Shown here: positions 35,465 to 46,479 of the stretch, piece after piece | How the letters are laid out: each line of letters opens with the position of its first letter | Numbering within the stretch: the stretch's first letter is position 1 | NCBI GenBank assembly: GCA_963555705.1 | Contig: OY743182.1 | Location: 50,286,592 to 50,350,591, forward strand | Direction: 5' to 3' | DNA: 64,000 nucleotides | From: Ligustrum vulgare | Taxonomy: Eukaryota > Streptophyta > Magnoliopsida > Lamiales > Oleaceae | Notes under the pieces: model-generated | The model's database searches: none | What the model was told of the DNA's origin: nothing | The model's input: only the letters and a program-made list of their open reading frames with translations | Translations under genes and position numbers: made by a program

Positions 35465-37120
35465 TTAATTCGAGTACGCCGGTCCCCCGCGCCCCATTTC
35501 CCACTCGCATCTTTTATGAACTAGAAGTACACCCATTCTTTCTTGAAAAACTTAGGATACATAACTTTTGACAAAAATTGCACTTTGACACATTCCTTTC
35601 ATTAAAACATTTGACTTTCCCATTTCGTGTCAATGCATGCTTGATGATGCAATGACATGTAACGTGCATGCTTGAACATTTTTTCTTATTAACATATACT
35701 TTCATAAAAGGTAAACGAAATTCATCAAAGCAATTAAGTTGCAAGACAGTCGTTTACACATTAATTTCACAATAACATTCAACTTCGATAAAAATAGAGG
35801 GAAGTTTACTTACTTGTCGTCCTTAATATTTACCGTTGTCTAGATTTGCAAGTGGAGGAGCTTCGACTGCCCGTGTCGTCAATGTACCAAGATCTTAGTT
35901 GCATCTATTCATTTAGTAAAAATATACTTTCAGTTCAATTTGATCTATTCATCATTCCATTAACATCAAACAAGTTAAAACAAGAAATCTTATTTTCCTT
36001 TTTCATTCTTGTGATCATTTATTCCAAACAAGGTATTAAGATATATTAAATACTTCCATACAATACTCAAAATCAAAATATTTAAACCATTCGACAAAAC
36101 GTATAACTTTCAGTTCACAAACACATTTGTTATTCATTTAATAATAATCAAACATTAACCGAGATTAAAACTTCAATTTAACCCAAATGTGACTTTACAT
36201 ACTAACCAAAACACATAAAACCATAATCAAAATTAAGAGATAAGTTTCAATCCACATTAGAAAGTTTCTCATCTTTTAAATTCAAACTCAAATTAAAATA
36301 TTTAACTTAACTCTAACTTTAAAAATATCAATTTACCATTTCAAACATTATAAAATCTAAATTTTACTTGTATGCATATGCATTACTCAAATCAAAAATT
36401 TTATATTTCTTACCAAAATTTAATATGAGCTTCAACTAAACAAATCTATAATTTTCGAAATTTAAAACTTACCATAAAATCTTTTGCACCTTTGAAACAT
36501 CAAAATTCCAAAACTGAAACGGGAGCAATTAATTAAATATTTAAATGTCATATTTCCAAAAATCAGAAGTTATATACACATTCACAAAATTTTCCCTCAA
36601 ATTTCGAAAATCACCATTTCTAAATCAAAAATGAAATTAAACATTTCAATTACACTAATTAATTCATAAATTTTGGAAATGTGAAATTAATCCATATAAA
36701 TTAATAAATCTGAAATTTTATACTTGAGAATCATATATATATACCTCAATGTATACATACAACTCTAAATATACATACATATATATACATTATTCACGGA
36801 TTGAGGTCAAGAAATCTGAAAATTCATTGTATAATTTACACATCTATGTATACATACATATATATAGATATACCCACTTACATCAGCATTACTCAAACTC
36901 AAATTTAACAGTATAATTCGAATTTAACCAAACTTAAATCTGAAATATACAACCACAGGTAATACTCCCATACATACAAATACACAATTTCGTGGGTTGT
37001 GCTCTATGTGTGCGCGAACTCGTGACAGTGTGCGTGCGGGTGCGTGTCATTCGCGGCAGTTGGCGGAGGAGGGGAACAATATGGGTTCCTTACCGAGGTT
37101 GGGTCTCCACCTTGCAGAAG

Positions 37121-37348
37121 AGGCGCCGGTGGTAGGGGGCGTTTCTGGCGCCGCAAGGGGCGGAGAGAGAGAGAGCAGCCGAGGGCGGGGTGTGTGAGTG
37201 ATAGAGAGTGAGTCGCGAGAGAGGCTGAGAGATGAGGCGCCGGTGGTAGGGGGCGTTTCTGGCGCCGCAAGGGGCGGAGAGAGAGAGAGCAGCCGAGGGC
37301 GGGGTGTGTGAGTGATAGAGAGTGAGTCGCGAGAGAGGCTGAGAGATG
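37121..37348 (+). repeat. 114-bp tandem duplication, GC-rich
   Basis: Units at 37121-37234 and 37235-37348 both start AGGCGCCGGTGGTAGGGGGC and look identical. It is a GC-rich island with GAGAGAGA runs near the 3' end of the long LTR. Confidence 0.95.
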
Positions 37349-37811
37349 AGGGAGAGTGAGACGAGAGTTGAGTGTGAGAGTGAGGAGTCCGAGAGTTTTT
37401 AAGTCGGGTGTGGGAATAGGGTAGGGTTTTAAATTTTAACTTTCGAAATTTGTAACTTAGTCCCTCACTCTCCCCATGCGCATAAGTAGGTCCATAACTT
37501 CAATTTAGTCTACAATTACCACCAAATTTTCCTCAAGTTTAATTTAACACAATTTAGATCACTTACAACTTAATCAATTAAAAATTATAGCATGCTTAGA
37601 TAATAAAACAATTAATCACATAAAATTTCACGTAACCAATTTATAAGTTTTCTAATTGGCACATTGATCGAGACGGCGTCCTACCCCTTCCACTGCAAAA
37701 TAATTCAAATCATAGACATTAAAAATTATTAAATTTAAAATCTATAACAACATTAACATAAATATCACGTAGGATTTCAGAATTGCCCATAAAATGAAAA
37801 GCGGTTTTACA

Positions 37812-37865
37812 GTTGACCTCTGATCGACGATCGTCAACAATCGCAATTACGAGAATGTTTATTAA
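37812..37865. repeat. Right half of the split dispersed repeat
   Basis: GATCGACGATCGTCAACAAT and CGCAATTACGAGAATG correspond to the second half of the 3336-3632 units. Confidence 0.8.
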
Positions 37866-38926
37866 TATATAATTAAAAAATATTAAAAAATTCTCCAAAT
37901 CAACATAAATGATATAAATTGTAATTACCAATGAAATCGACATATAAATCACATATTCTATTCACATTTCACATAACCATATTGTAGATCAACCAATATT
38001 ATCAAATAAGAAATCCCAATTCAAAAATTATGAATATCAGACAGAGCTGGACATTTTGACCTGAGACGAACAATGAATTATAGGAAAAATAGGCCCCTCT
38101 TGTTCACGACAGACTATACGAGAGTTCGGGGACAACGTCATGAATTTTTTTTTTTTTTTTAGGAAAAGACCGAAAATAACGATAATATTAAAATTCACAT
38201 TCACACAAGATAAATGTATTAAATAATATGCAAAATCACAAATTCACAAATCTCATTCAAAAGCTTCCTACCACAAATTTCTTTCACAATTTCCATTCTA
38301 CATAAAAATAATTCATTCACGAATCAAAATTCACAATTCATAAGATGGAGTGGATTCTTAAGTATCCTATAAATGTTTCTTATTAACTGACTAAAGAGTC
38401 CAAAGATGGCAAATTTACATAATAAATTTTCGTCTTCCAGATACTATAGTTAAGAATGTAATTAACTGTTTAATTGATTTTCTATGATAAAACTATACAG
38501 GGTTCTTAATAATCAAATAAATTTGGTGTTTCTCTATATAAGTATGTTTATTTTCTGATATTATGCTTTGTTTTCCCCCCTTTCATCATCTTTATGTACA
38601 AAAAAACAAAAACGAGTAGTCTGGAATATTTGAGCACGTGCATATGAAATTTGTACTTGCAAAGAATATTAAAAATGCAAAATGAACCATGTTCTTACAA
38701 TTTACAAAATAAACTAATTGTTCACAAATTGCATTCAGATAAGCTAATTTCAGATCTCCATTATGGACTACAATTCAAATAAAGTAATTATCTTGCACTA
38801 TTCGTTATATGTTTCGAAACTTACCCACAGTGGTAGACAGACAGAAAGTAGACACACAGCGTTGCCTCTTCACTCTTTCCAGAGCTCTCTCGGTATAGGG
38901 GAGATAGAAGAAGTCTGATTTTGGGG
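37866..38926. other. Intergenic, no gene seen
   Basis: AT-rich DNA with a T-run at 38146-38160. No coding region or further repeat boundary was found. Confidence 0.55.
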
Positions 38927-40938
38927 TTTGAATAATGCTACTCTCACAACCATTTTCCACAACTTCTCCCACAACCTCTATATCTCACGATATTTTGTTG
39001 TCAATTTATCACGAGATTTTGACTTAAAATAATAAAATCTGAACAAGACTCACTTCCTCCCTTTTCCCTGCAACACTCTTCCCGCAAGAGGAACCAAGCT
39101 TCTCCTACAAGAGATCAGTCAACCCGAAAGTAGGTAACTTGATTTTTGGTTTCCGTATAAGTCGATTTACCGAGTTTTGTGTATACAGATATTGATTGTT
39201 CAGCGGCAGTACAGGTATGTATTATAATTTGATTTGTTCATTGTGGAATTTTAACAAAAATTAGATGAATATATTGCTAAAAATTGTCTAGTTCAGTAAC
39301 AATCCAGTTATAAATTTTTGCAAACTGAATATGTTGGTTTAAGATTATCTAGAGAGAAAATATAATGGAACTAAAATGGACCGGTTTGAATCCATTTTAG
39401 TGACTAAAAATGTGTATATTGATCAAAGATGACTGAAATGGAACTAAAATGGATCGGTACACTGATTTTTTTCTAAACTCTAATTGATGTGTTAGTTGGA
39501 TTTCATTCTTGCACATATGCTATCTCGCCCAACTGCCTATATTGAATCTTGTCATGAATTGATTATAACTTCTGCAATTTAGTATAGCCTTGTCTCTGTA
39601 GTTTCTACAATCCTTCTCAACAAATTTGAGTTGGTCATATCCACCCGCTTTAACGACGACTAAGTTGAAACTTTTATGTAACGGAATGCCTGCCATATCG
39701 TTTACTTCAAGCTTCCTTCTTGCTTGTTCAGTTAATGTTCGATTACACCGAAACAACGTGGATTTCGACAGACTAGTCCTATGATTATACTCTAAACACT
39801 TTAGTAACACGCCACAATCCTAGAGCATCTAATGTCACCGCTAATTTAGCCTCACACCCTGTTTGCATAGTCAGATGAGGTTTCAGACTATTAGCTGTAG
39901 CACTACTTCTCTTTCCTTCTCGACCGCATACAAAGACTCCATATCTCACTATCCCTTCATCGTTCTTTTTTGAAGTTCTCTTTCGGACAGGGAAACCCAC
40001 ACTATACCCATAGCTTTTGTAAAAATCAAAAGCCTCCTCAAATCTCGTAAAATTCATCCCAACAGTAGGTGCAATTCCACTAACCTAGGTGGTGAGAACT
40101 TCATTAACTCCAAACGAAATTTCCATATTACTCTCATTTGGTTCCACTGGTTCATCATCCTCCAATCCCCCATTCACATCATTGGAATTAGGTGATTCAT
40201 TACCTTAACAAAATTGTAGAATAAACACGTTCGGGTTTTAGAAATAAGAAATAAGTTAATAAACAACTATAAGTTAATGACCAACTACCCATACACATGC
40301 AAATCCATCATACGTTAAAAATACCCAAAAAAAAATATTTAAAGTGCACTACTCACTTTTGCCTTTGGGTTCTGAAAATTAAAAGTAACTTTGTAAAGAC
40401 ATACTCATAAATACTTTGTAATCTTAGCCTGAAGTTGGACAAGAAATACTCACGGTTTTCTGCCATTTTTCTTCTTCATCGATCGAAGACTCTTGCGAGG
40501 GAGGTGATGGACGAAATCAGATTAACAATGTCAAAATTTCTACGCAGCGGCAGGAAGGTGACGAAGGTAATGGCAGCGACGTTAATGGTGATCAAGTACG
40601 AAATGGGTTGTGACGTTATTTCTTTTTTTTTTCTATTTTAAAAATGGTATTTGACTGGCTTCTAACAGCAGCAGTGGAGAGGATGGATTGAATGCCCGTC
40701 GAGGTGGGGGGGAGGTGATCAGAAAAATGACGTTCAAGTAGGAAAACTGATCTCTTGTAGGAGAAGCTTGGTTCCTCTTAAAGGAAGAGTGTTGCATGGA
40801 AAAGGGAGGAAGTGGGTCCTGTTCAGATTTTATTATTTTAAGTCAAAATCTCATGATAAATTGACAACAAAATATCGTGAGATATAGAGGTTGTGGGAGA
40901 AGTTGTGGAAAATGGTTGTGAGAGTAGCAATATTCAAA
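38927..40938. mobile_element. Mutator-like element with 192-bp inverted ends
   Basis: Terminal inverted repeats at 38927-39118 and 40747-40938 match over about 192 bp. Outer ends are TTTGAATAATGCTACTCTC and its counterpart, inner ends CAAGAGATCAG and CTGATCTCTTG. Between them a minus-strand FAR1-type sequence is broken. Long inverted ends plus a FAR1/MULE-type gene point to a Far-red/Jittery-type Mutator element. No clear 9-bp target duplication was found (ATTTTGGGG versus AAAATAAGC). Confidence 0.88.
39520..40200 (-). pseudogene. FAR1-related protein fragment inside the Mutator element
   Basis: Minus-strand translation gives an acidic leader (DDEPVEPNESNMEISF), then GMNFTRFEEAFDFYKSYGYS and VGFPVRKRTSKK, a CGREGKRSSAT stretch and a GCEAKLAV stretch. 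This is the FAR1 DNA-binding (WRKY-GCM1-type zinc finger) domain. A stop (TAG near 40087) precedes the domain, and a frame change follows LWRVTKV near 39800. The other frame continues EYNHRTSLSKS, NDMAGIPLHKS and FVEKDCRNY. The MULE transposase catalytic domain is absent. Such genes derive from Mutator transposases, so this is more likely an internal-deletion relic of the element's own gene than a capture. Confidence 0.87.
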
Positions 40939-41143
40939 AAAATAAGCTCAAATTAGTTTAAAAAGCGTCTATTTTCACGTTCTACAAATTATTAGTAGGA
41001 TGCATTTTATTATTGGAAGAAAAAATTCACCACTCGACTCTTAATAATTGCATAAAACATGGACGTAGTGGACTGGTCTATGGTCAAATTCTATATTTCT
41101 ATATGTATACATAATCCATTAATGGAATCATCTCAAATTCTTC
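40939..41143. other. Short spacer between Mutator element and duplication
   Basis: No gene. Near its end is a copy of ATTAATGGAATCATCTCAAA, which recurs inside the duplicated segment at about 41196. Confidence 0.5.
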
Positions 41144-41339
41144 AAATAGAGAGATTCCCGTCTCCGTCTCTAACAGTTCCTGATTTATTTCAAAACATTA
41201 ATGGAATCATCTCAAATTCTTCAAATCAAAATAAACCAAATCACTCCAGATTTTCTATTCAAATCGTCGCCCTTTCCCACAATCTCATATTTTTTTTCAT
41301 ATTTTATTACAAAATTCGGAACAGAGGAGGCAAACATCC

Positions 41340-41795
41340 TTGAAGTTTTTGTGAAAGGTGATTCGACCCATGGAATCTCTTCCTCCGCCGCCACCATCAC
41401 TGTTTTGAGGAGGAGCCCGTGTTTGTGTATTGTGTTTTTTGCTTCCAAGGCTGGAGGAATGGAGGAGATGCAGGAGGAGGCAAAAAAACATTGAATTTTT
41501 TGTTGAAGGTGATTCGACCCATGGAATCTCTTCCTCCGCCGCCACCGTCACAGTTTTGAGGAGGAGCCCGTGCTTGTGTATTGTGTTTTTTTTGCTTCCA
41601 AGGCTGGAGGAATGGAGGAGATGCAGGAGGAGGCAAAAAAACATTGAAGTTTTTGTCGAAGGTGATTCAACCCATGGAATCTCTTCCTCCGCCGTCACCA
41701 TCGTTGTTCTGAGGAGGAGCCTGTGTTTTTGTATTGTGTTTCATGCTTCGAAGGTTGGAGGAATGAAGGAGATGTAGGAAGAGAAAAAAAAAAAA
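41340..41795 (+). repeat. 153-bp tandem array, three units, copy 1
   Basis: Units begin near 41340, 41491 and 41645 with GTGATTCGACCCATGGAATC shortly after the start, and end GGAGGAGGCAAAAAAACA. Because 153 is 51 codons, long open frames run through on both strands. They are a product of the repeat and not evidence for a protein. Confidence 0.92.
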
Positions 41796-41847
41796 GCATT
41801 GCAGCTGCAGCGGCACCAGTGGCGTCCGACTCCTCAGACTGCCACGA

Positions 41848-41927
41848 AGGATGATGATGTTTACTTGATGAATGTTGGGGATAGTCGAGTAGTTTCAGGG
41901 AAAGATTCAAGAATGATGGGAAGTTGA
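41848..41927 (+). pseudogene. PP2C-like fragment, copy 1
   Basis: The frame reads DDDVYLMNVGDSRVVSG and then meets a stop within 12 codons. VYLMNVGDSRxV is the characteristic motif of plant protein phosphatase 2C enzymes of the POLTERGEIST-like group, with the metal-binding-region Asp. Only this short piece is present, so it is a captured or decayed fragment. Confidence 0.65.
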
Positions 41928-42181
41928 GGATGGATTTAGATGAAAATGCTTTACGGAGATAAATTTGAGAATATGCATAATTTTGAGTTCTTGTCAGCTT
42001 ACAATGAATCATATTTTTGATGTATCACAAGAGATGGTTGAATAGTTTTTATCAATCTTAATTCTATGACCTGATGTCTTTTCTTTTCTGGACTGGGAAT
42101 CTTGTGCTCATGTGGGAATTTTAGCTTATATGTATGTATTAATCTATTTCAAGGACATTAGTCTTTTGATCTTTGTTGTAG

Positions 42182-42370
42182 AGCTCACATGACGCTATGA
42201 CTCCTTTTGATATTTTAGGTAGTGAAGCTCAGATAGTTCAGGTACTTTCATTCAATAAATAACCTCTTTGTTTTGGTTGCAATAGTTAATTCTATGTTCT
42301 GCTCTCTAGATGATGTTGAAGCCACAGGAAAAGGTTGTTGCAAAGCCTGTTATTATATCATTGCAACTAG
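42182..42370 (+). pseudogene. Two exon-like blocks of an unidentified gene, copy 1
   Basis: Blocks 42182-42241 and 42310-42370 have AG in front (TTGTTGTAG, CTCTCTAG) and GTAC behind. Joined, they read SSHDAMTPFDILGSEAQIVQ followed by MMLKPQEKVVAKPVIISLQ without a stop. The parent gene was not recognised. They are repeated at 45781-45840 and 45909-45969. Confidence 0.5.
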
Positions 42371-42787
42371 GTACTTGTTTACACTGCATGATTGAAATTT
42401 TACTTTGATAGACTGTGATTACCTATTTCACCTTATGCAAATCCAAAACTTATACACTCAAAACTCCAAGCCTTCTACGCATGTTCCCCCTTTCCATTTA
42501 TATTTAGTGAAATGAATAGGAACCATGCACGTGTCTAAATGGAAATGACATTATCAACGAAAGGCAAAATAGAGACAAAATTTGTGACATAATTCCATCT
42601 AGTAAGAATACTATTCTTTTATACCCTCGACTCATTTATACCATATCTAACTTTGATGGATTCGATATTAAACTAGTGATAAATGTAACTCGTCTGTTTT
42701 AGTTTGTTTCTATTCTTGGCTCTTCTGATTCTCCTGTCGAGTTCATATAAATTCATCTAATCAGTGTTTGTTTCCCATAATTTGCAG

Positions 42788-42970
42788 ATTCTGTTATGTA
42801 ATTTGTTTGCATTAGTTGCAACAATGGGTATTGAGATATCCCGGATGGTGAAAATGCCTTTTCTCAAGCGAGAAATGATGATTTTGATGGTAGGACTTGA
42901 TGCTTCTGGCAAAAAACTATACTACACAAGTTGAAACTTGGGGTGATTATTACTACCATTCCTACAGTTG
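42788..42970 (+). pseudogene. ARF: ADP-ribosylation factor first-exon fragment
   Basis: After a splice-acceptor-like TTTGCAG, an ATG at 42824 opens MGIEISRMVK and MILMVGLDASGK, the myristoylated N-terminus and P-loop of an ARF GTPase. One base is missing in the A-run after GGC (six A). In the next frame TILHKL-like and TTIPTVG sequence follows up to a donor site (ACAGTTG|GTATCT), the place of the first intron in plant ARF genes. The P-loop Thr is altered and no further exon was found. The retained intron signals show capture from genomic DNA, not from mRNA. Confidence 0.85.
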
Positions 42971-44345
42971 GTATCTGCTATTGTTTCTTGGATTGGGCAC
43001 CTTGTTGATTCTTGCTTGTGTGGAAGGCATCACCGTGAAGATGAAGATAGGAAATGAGTTATAGGTTGATTCTTTTTATTAGACTGATATTAATTTGAGG
43101 AATGGATTTTCAGCTTAATTGACATTGAGAAGCTTTGCCTAAGAATGTTATAGTTACCAAGGTGGGTGAGTTTTTGGATTATTAATGTAACAGGGAAGCC
43201 TTCTAGTGCTCATTTTCCATCAATTTACAAAAATGATTGTTGAAAATAATTTTTTTTCTTGGCTAAAGGCCAGATTTAATGAAATATTGCTTCTCATGCC
43301 CTTGTTAATTGTATGCTTAATAGATTAAATATGTTTTTTTAGATTGTATGTGGTGTTTAACAAAGCACATATGTACAAAAAGTAGAAAATAATCTGATAC
43401 ATAGGCCATCATTTGAACATAAGCAGAAAAGAGTAATTCAGCACACATCGCCAAATTCGGAGCTAAGAGTAGTTTCATGTGCACATCGAATTGATATGTA
43501 TCAACTAAATTATGAATTTTCATTTAAAGAATAAACTTCATCTCCATATTGGAGCTAACACCAGTGGATTCAAATATGAGTTCCAATGATGTTGCTTCCC
43601 ATTGCGTATTGTGAAGTTCAAATTTGAATCTATAATTTGCCATTTTTCATAGTTGTGTTTTACTAAATATGTCGCCTAATACTTTATCTATAGTAATATT
43701 TTCTTAGATTAATGTGCACCAATTATCAAATCCAATGCCAGTTCCATTTTTGGTATCATACCATCCATATTATGGTACTCCACTGCTATTTTTTAATTAT
43801 CATGTGAAGTATTTCGAAGAGGCATGAGACATGTTATGTAGCGAAACCATATGAGTATTGGATTGTTTGGGTGAGGCTGCCATTTGGACTTCCGTGGAGT
43901 TAAGGAGTCTTCTAAGAAGACATAGCATAATGGTGAAATTCATCCACTCACATAAATTTTTTTGCAGTTGTGACTTGCGACCCTATTGGCTATGAGTCAC
44001 AAAATTATATTTGCTAGTGGAATTTGAAATTCTGGAGTGAGATATTCGGTTAAAATGTTGCACGAATCATTGATGGTTTAAGATTAGGTAATAGATTTTC
44101 AGTTACATTTTTTATTCGTGTAACGGTCATTCCATATTTATAGATAATATGACCTATTTTCTCTCCATTTTGAGTTTGAACTTTTGAGGCAATTTCACAA
44201 TTTTTTTCTTTTGTTATTCTATTTTCCATTATTTGATAAATTAGGTTACATTATTCCAAAATGAGTTACGTAGTAGGGTATTACTCCAAATTCCCCCTTT
44301 CAAAAACCTTTTATATGTATTTATCCCATAAAGATTAGACCAAGC
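42971..44345. other. Unique spacer of the duplication, no gene seen
   Basis: AT-rich DNA after the ARF fragment. It has no counterpart after copy 2. No other cellular gene piece could be recognised, although more may be present. Confidence 0.5.
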
Positions 44346-44510
44346 CCAAAACTTTTACTTAACCCATTAGACAATAGTCATTACCTTCTACGGGATCCAC
44401 AGCTTCAACGACGCGTTCCAGAAAACTTTTAGTTAACCCACTACTAGACGATAGTCATTGCCTTCTACGGGAGTTCCACGGCTTCAACGACGCCTTCCAG
44501 ACTCCAGTTT
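44346..44510 (+). repeat. About 75-bp tandem duplication
   Basis: Two units with AAAACTTTTAnTTAACCCA, then GATAGTCATTnCCTTCTACGG-type sequence and GCTTCAACGACGCnTTCCAG, at about 44348 and 44422. Confidence 0.85.
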
Positions 44511-44743
44511 TCGGCTTCTTCAGTAACCGAGTTCCAGTTCTTCTTTCATCAACAATTCAACGTAATTTTCTAACTAAGCAACTGAAAGTTTCTCCTTCAG
44601 CCTCCAGGTTTCCCTAATTTCAAAAGTTAAACCCTAAAATTATGTTATTTTCAATTTCATTTTCCCTCGTCTTTTGTTTGTTTATTATTTAATTTATTTA
44701 TTCAATTATTATCTAATCTTGTTAAATTTGGCTATTTTTAACA

Positions 44744-46286
44744 AAATAGAGAGATTCCCGTCTCCGTCTCTAACAGTTCCTGATTTATTTCAAAACATTA
44801 ATGGAATCATCTCAAATTCTTCAAATCAAAATAAACCAAATCACTCCAGATTTTCTATTCAAATCGTCGCCCTTTCCCACAATCTCATATTTTTTTTCAT
44901 ATTTTATTACAAAATTCGGAACAGAGGAGGCAACCATCCTTGAAGTTTTTGTGAAAGGTGATTCGACCCATGGAATCTCTTCCTCCGCCGCCACCATCAC
45001 TGTTTTGAGGAGGAGCCCGTGTTTGTGTATTGTGTTTTTTGCTTCCAAGGCTGGAGGAATGGAGGAGATGCAGGAGGAGGCAAAAAAACATTGAATTTTT
45101 TGTCGAAGGTGATTCGACCCATGGAATCTCTTCCTCCGCCGCCACCGTCACTGTTTTGAGGAGGAGCCCGTGCTTGTGTATTGTGTTTTTTTTGCTTCCA
45201 AGGCTGGAGGAATGGAGGAGATGCAGGAGGAGGCAAAAAAACATTGAAGTTTTTGTCGAAGGTGATTCAACCCATGGAATCTCTTCCTCTGCCGTCACCA
45301 TCGTTGTTCTGAGGAGGAGCCTGTGTTTGTGTATTGTATTTCATGCTTCGAAGGTTGGAGGAATGAAGGAGATGTAGGAAGAGAAAAAAAAAAAGAATTG
45401 CAGCTGCAGCGGCACCAGTGGCGTCCGACTCCTCAGACTGCCACGAAGGATGATGATGTTTACTTGATGAATGTTGGGGATAGTCGAGTAGTTTCAGGGA
45501 AAAATTCAAGAATGATGGGAAGTTGAGGATGGATTTAGATGAAAATGCTTTACGGAGATAAATTTGAGAATATGCATAATTTTGAGTTCTTGTCAGCTTA
45601 CAATGAATCATATTTTTGATGTATCACAAGAGATGGTTGAATAGTTTTTATCAATCTTAATTCTATGACTTGATGTCTTTTCTTTTCTGGACTGGGAATC
45701 TTGTGCTCATGTGGGAATTTTAGCTTATATGTATGTATTAATCTATTTCAATGACATTAGTCTTTTGATCTTTGTTGTAGAGCTCACATGACGCTATGAC
45801 TCCTTTTGATATTTTAGGTAGTGAAGCTCAGATAGTTCAGGTACTTTCATTCAATAAATAACCTCTTTGTTTTGGTTGCAAGAGTTAATTCTATGTTCTG
45901 CTCTCTAGATGATGTTGAAGCCACAGGAAAAGGTTGTTGCAAAGCCTGTTATTATATCATTGCAACTAGGTACTTGTTTACACTGCATGATTGAAATTTT
46001 ACTTTGATAGACTGTGATTACCTATTTCACCTTATGCAAATCCAAAACTTATACACTCAAAACTCCAAGCCTTCTACGCATGTTCCCCCTTTCCATTTAT
46101 ATTTAGTGAAATGAATAGGAACCATGCACGTGTCTAAATGGAAATGACATTATCAACGAAAGGCAAAATAGAGACAAAATTTGTGACATAATTCCATCTA
46201 GTAAGAATACTATTCTTTTATACCCTCGACTCATTTATACCATATCTAACTTTGATGGATTCGATATTAAACTAGTGATAAATGTA
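44744..46286 (+). repeat. Segmental duplication, copy 2
   Basis: Second copy of 41144-42687, including the 153-bp array (about 44940-45395), the PP2C-like motif (45447-45526) and the two exon-like blocks. It breaks off at AAATGTA, where the sequence turns into AT-rich DNA and then the satellite. The ARF fragment is not repeated. Confidence 0.97.
45447..45526 (+). pseudogene. PP2C-like fragment, copy 2
   Basis: Same DDDVYLMNVGDSRVVSG frame as in copy 1, with Lys-Asn in place of Lys-Asp after it, and the same stop. Confidence 0.65.
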
Positions 46287-46479
46287 TATATCAGATGGGT
46301 TGGGTTGTAAATTTTAAGGAGCTTTTATTTGGATATGGACTTAGGGTATTGCTCACTGGTTATGTAAGATAAAATTTAAGAAAGTTGTGATTTTAATACC
46401 AAACAAAAAAAAAAGAAAAAATCAAGTTTTTTTATTAAAAATATATATAATTAAGTGTATTTTATTAATTAAACAGGTT

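Larger units (their letters stand above)
34590..37811 (+). mobile_element. 3.2-kb solo LTR nested in an older repeat
   Basis: Starts TGTAACACCCCAAG and ends GGTTTTACA (ends related to TGTAAC/GTTACA), flanked by the 5-bp duplication GTTGA (34585-34589 and 37812-37816). Taking it out rejoins a copy of the dispersed repeat seen at 3.4 kb, which confirms both boundaries. No coding region is present. The region about 500 bp in (GGGGTGAGC...CTCAGTAAGTAAAC) has a counterpart in the 8043-11043 LTR (GGGTGAGC...CTCAGTAG), so they are probably members of one superfamily. Confidence 0.92.
41144..42687 (+). repeat. Segmental duplication, copy 1 (gene-fragment mosaic)
   Basis: Matches 44744-46286 in direct orientation with an offset of 3600 bp at the start and 3599 at the end. 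About a dozen differences were counted by eye, roughly 99% identity. It holds a 153-bp tandem array, a PP2C-like motif and two exon-like blocks with splice sites. The two copies' flanks are unrelated. Confidence 0.97.

Noticed and set aside
38918..40947. Target duplication of the Mutator element
   Set aside because: Flanks ATTTTGGGG and AAAATAAGC do not match, and shifting the ends by a few bases did not help.
41297..41777. Long open frames on both strands over the 153-bp array (also 44897-45377)
   Set aside because: 153 is divisible by three, so any stop-free unit gives long frames. Repeated peptides on both strands argue against a real gene.
41144..46286. Helitron ends around the gene-fragment mosaic
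   Set aside because: A CTAG occurs near the right limit of both copies (42671, 46270), but there is no preceding hairpin and the match runs past it. No TC start was found.
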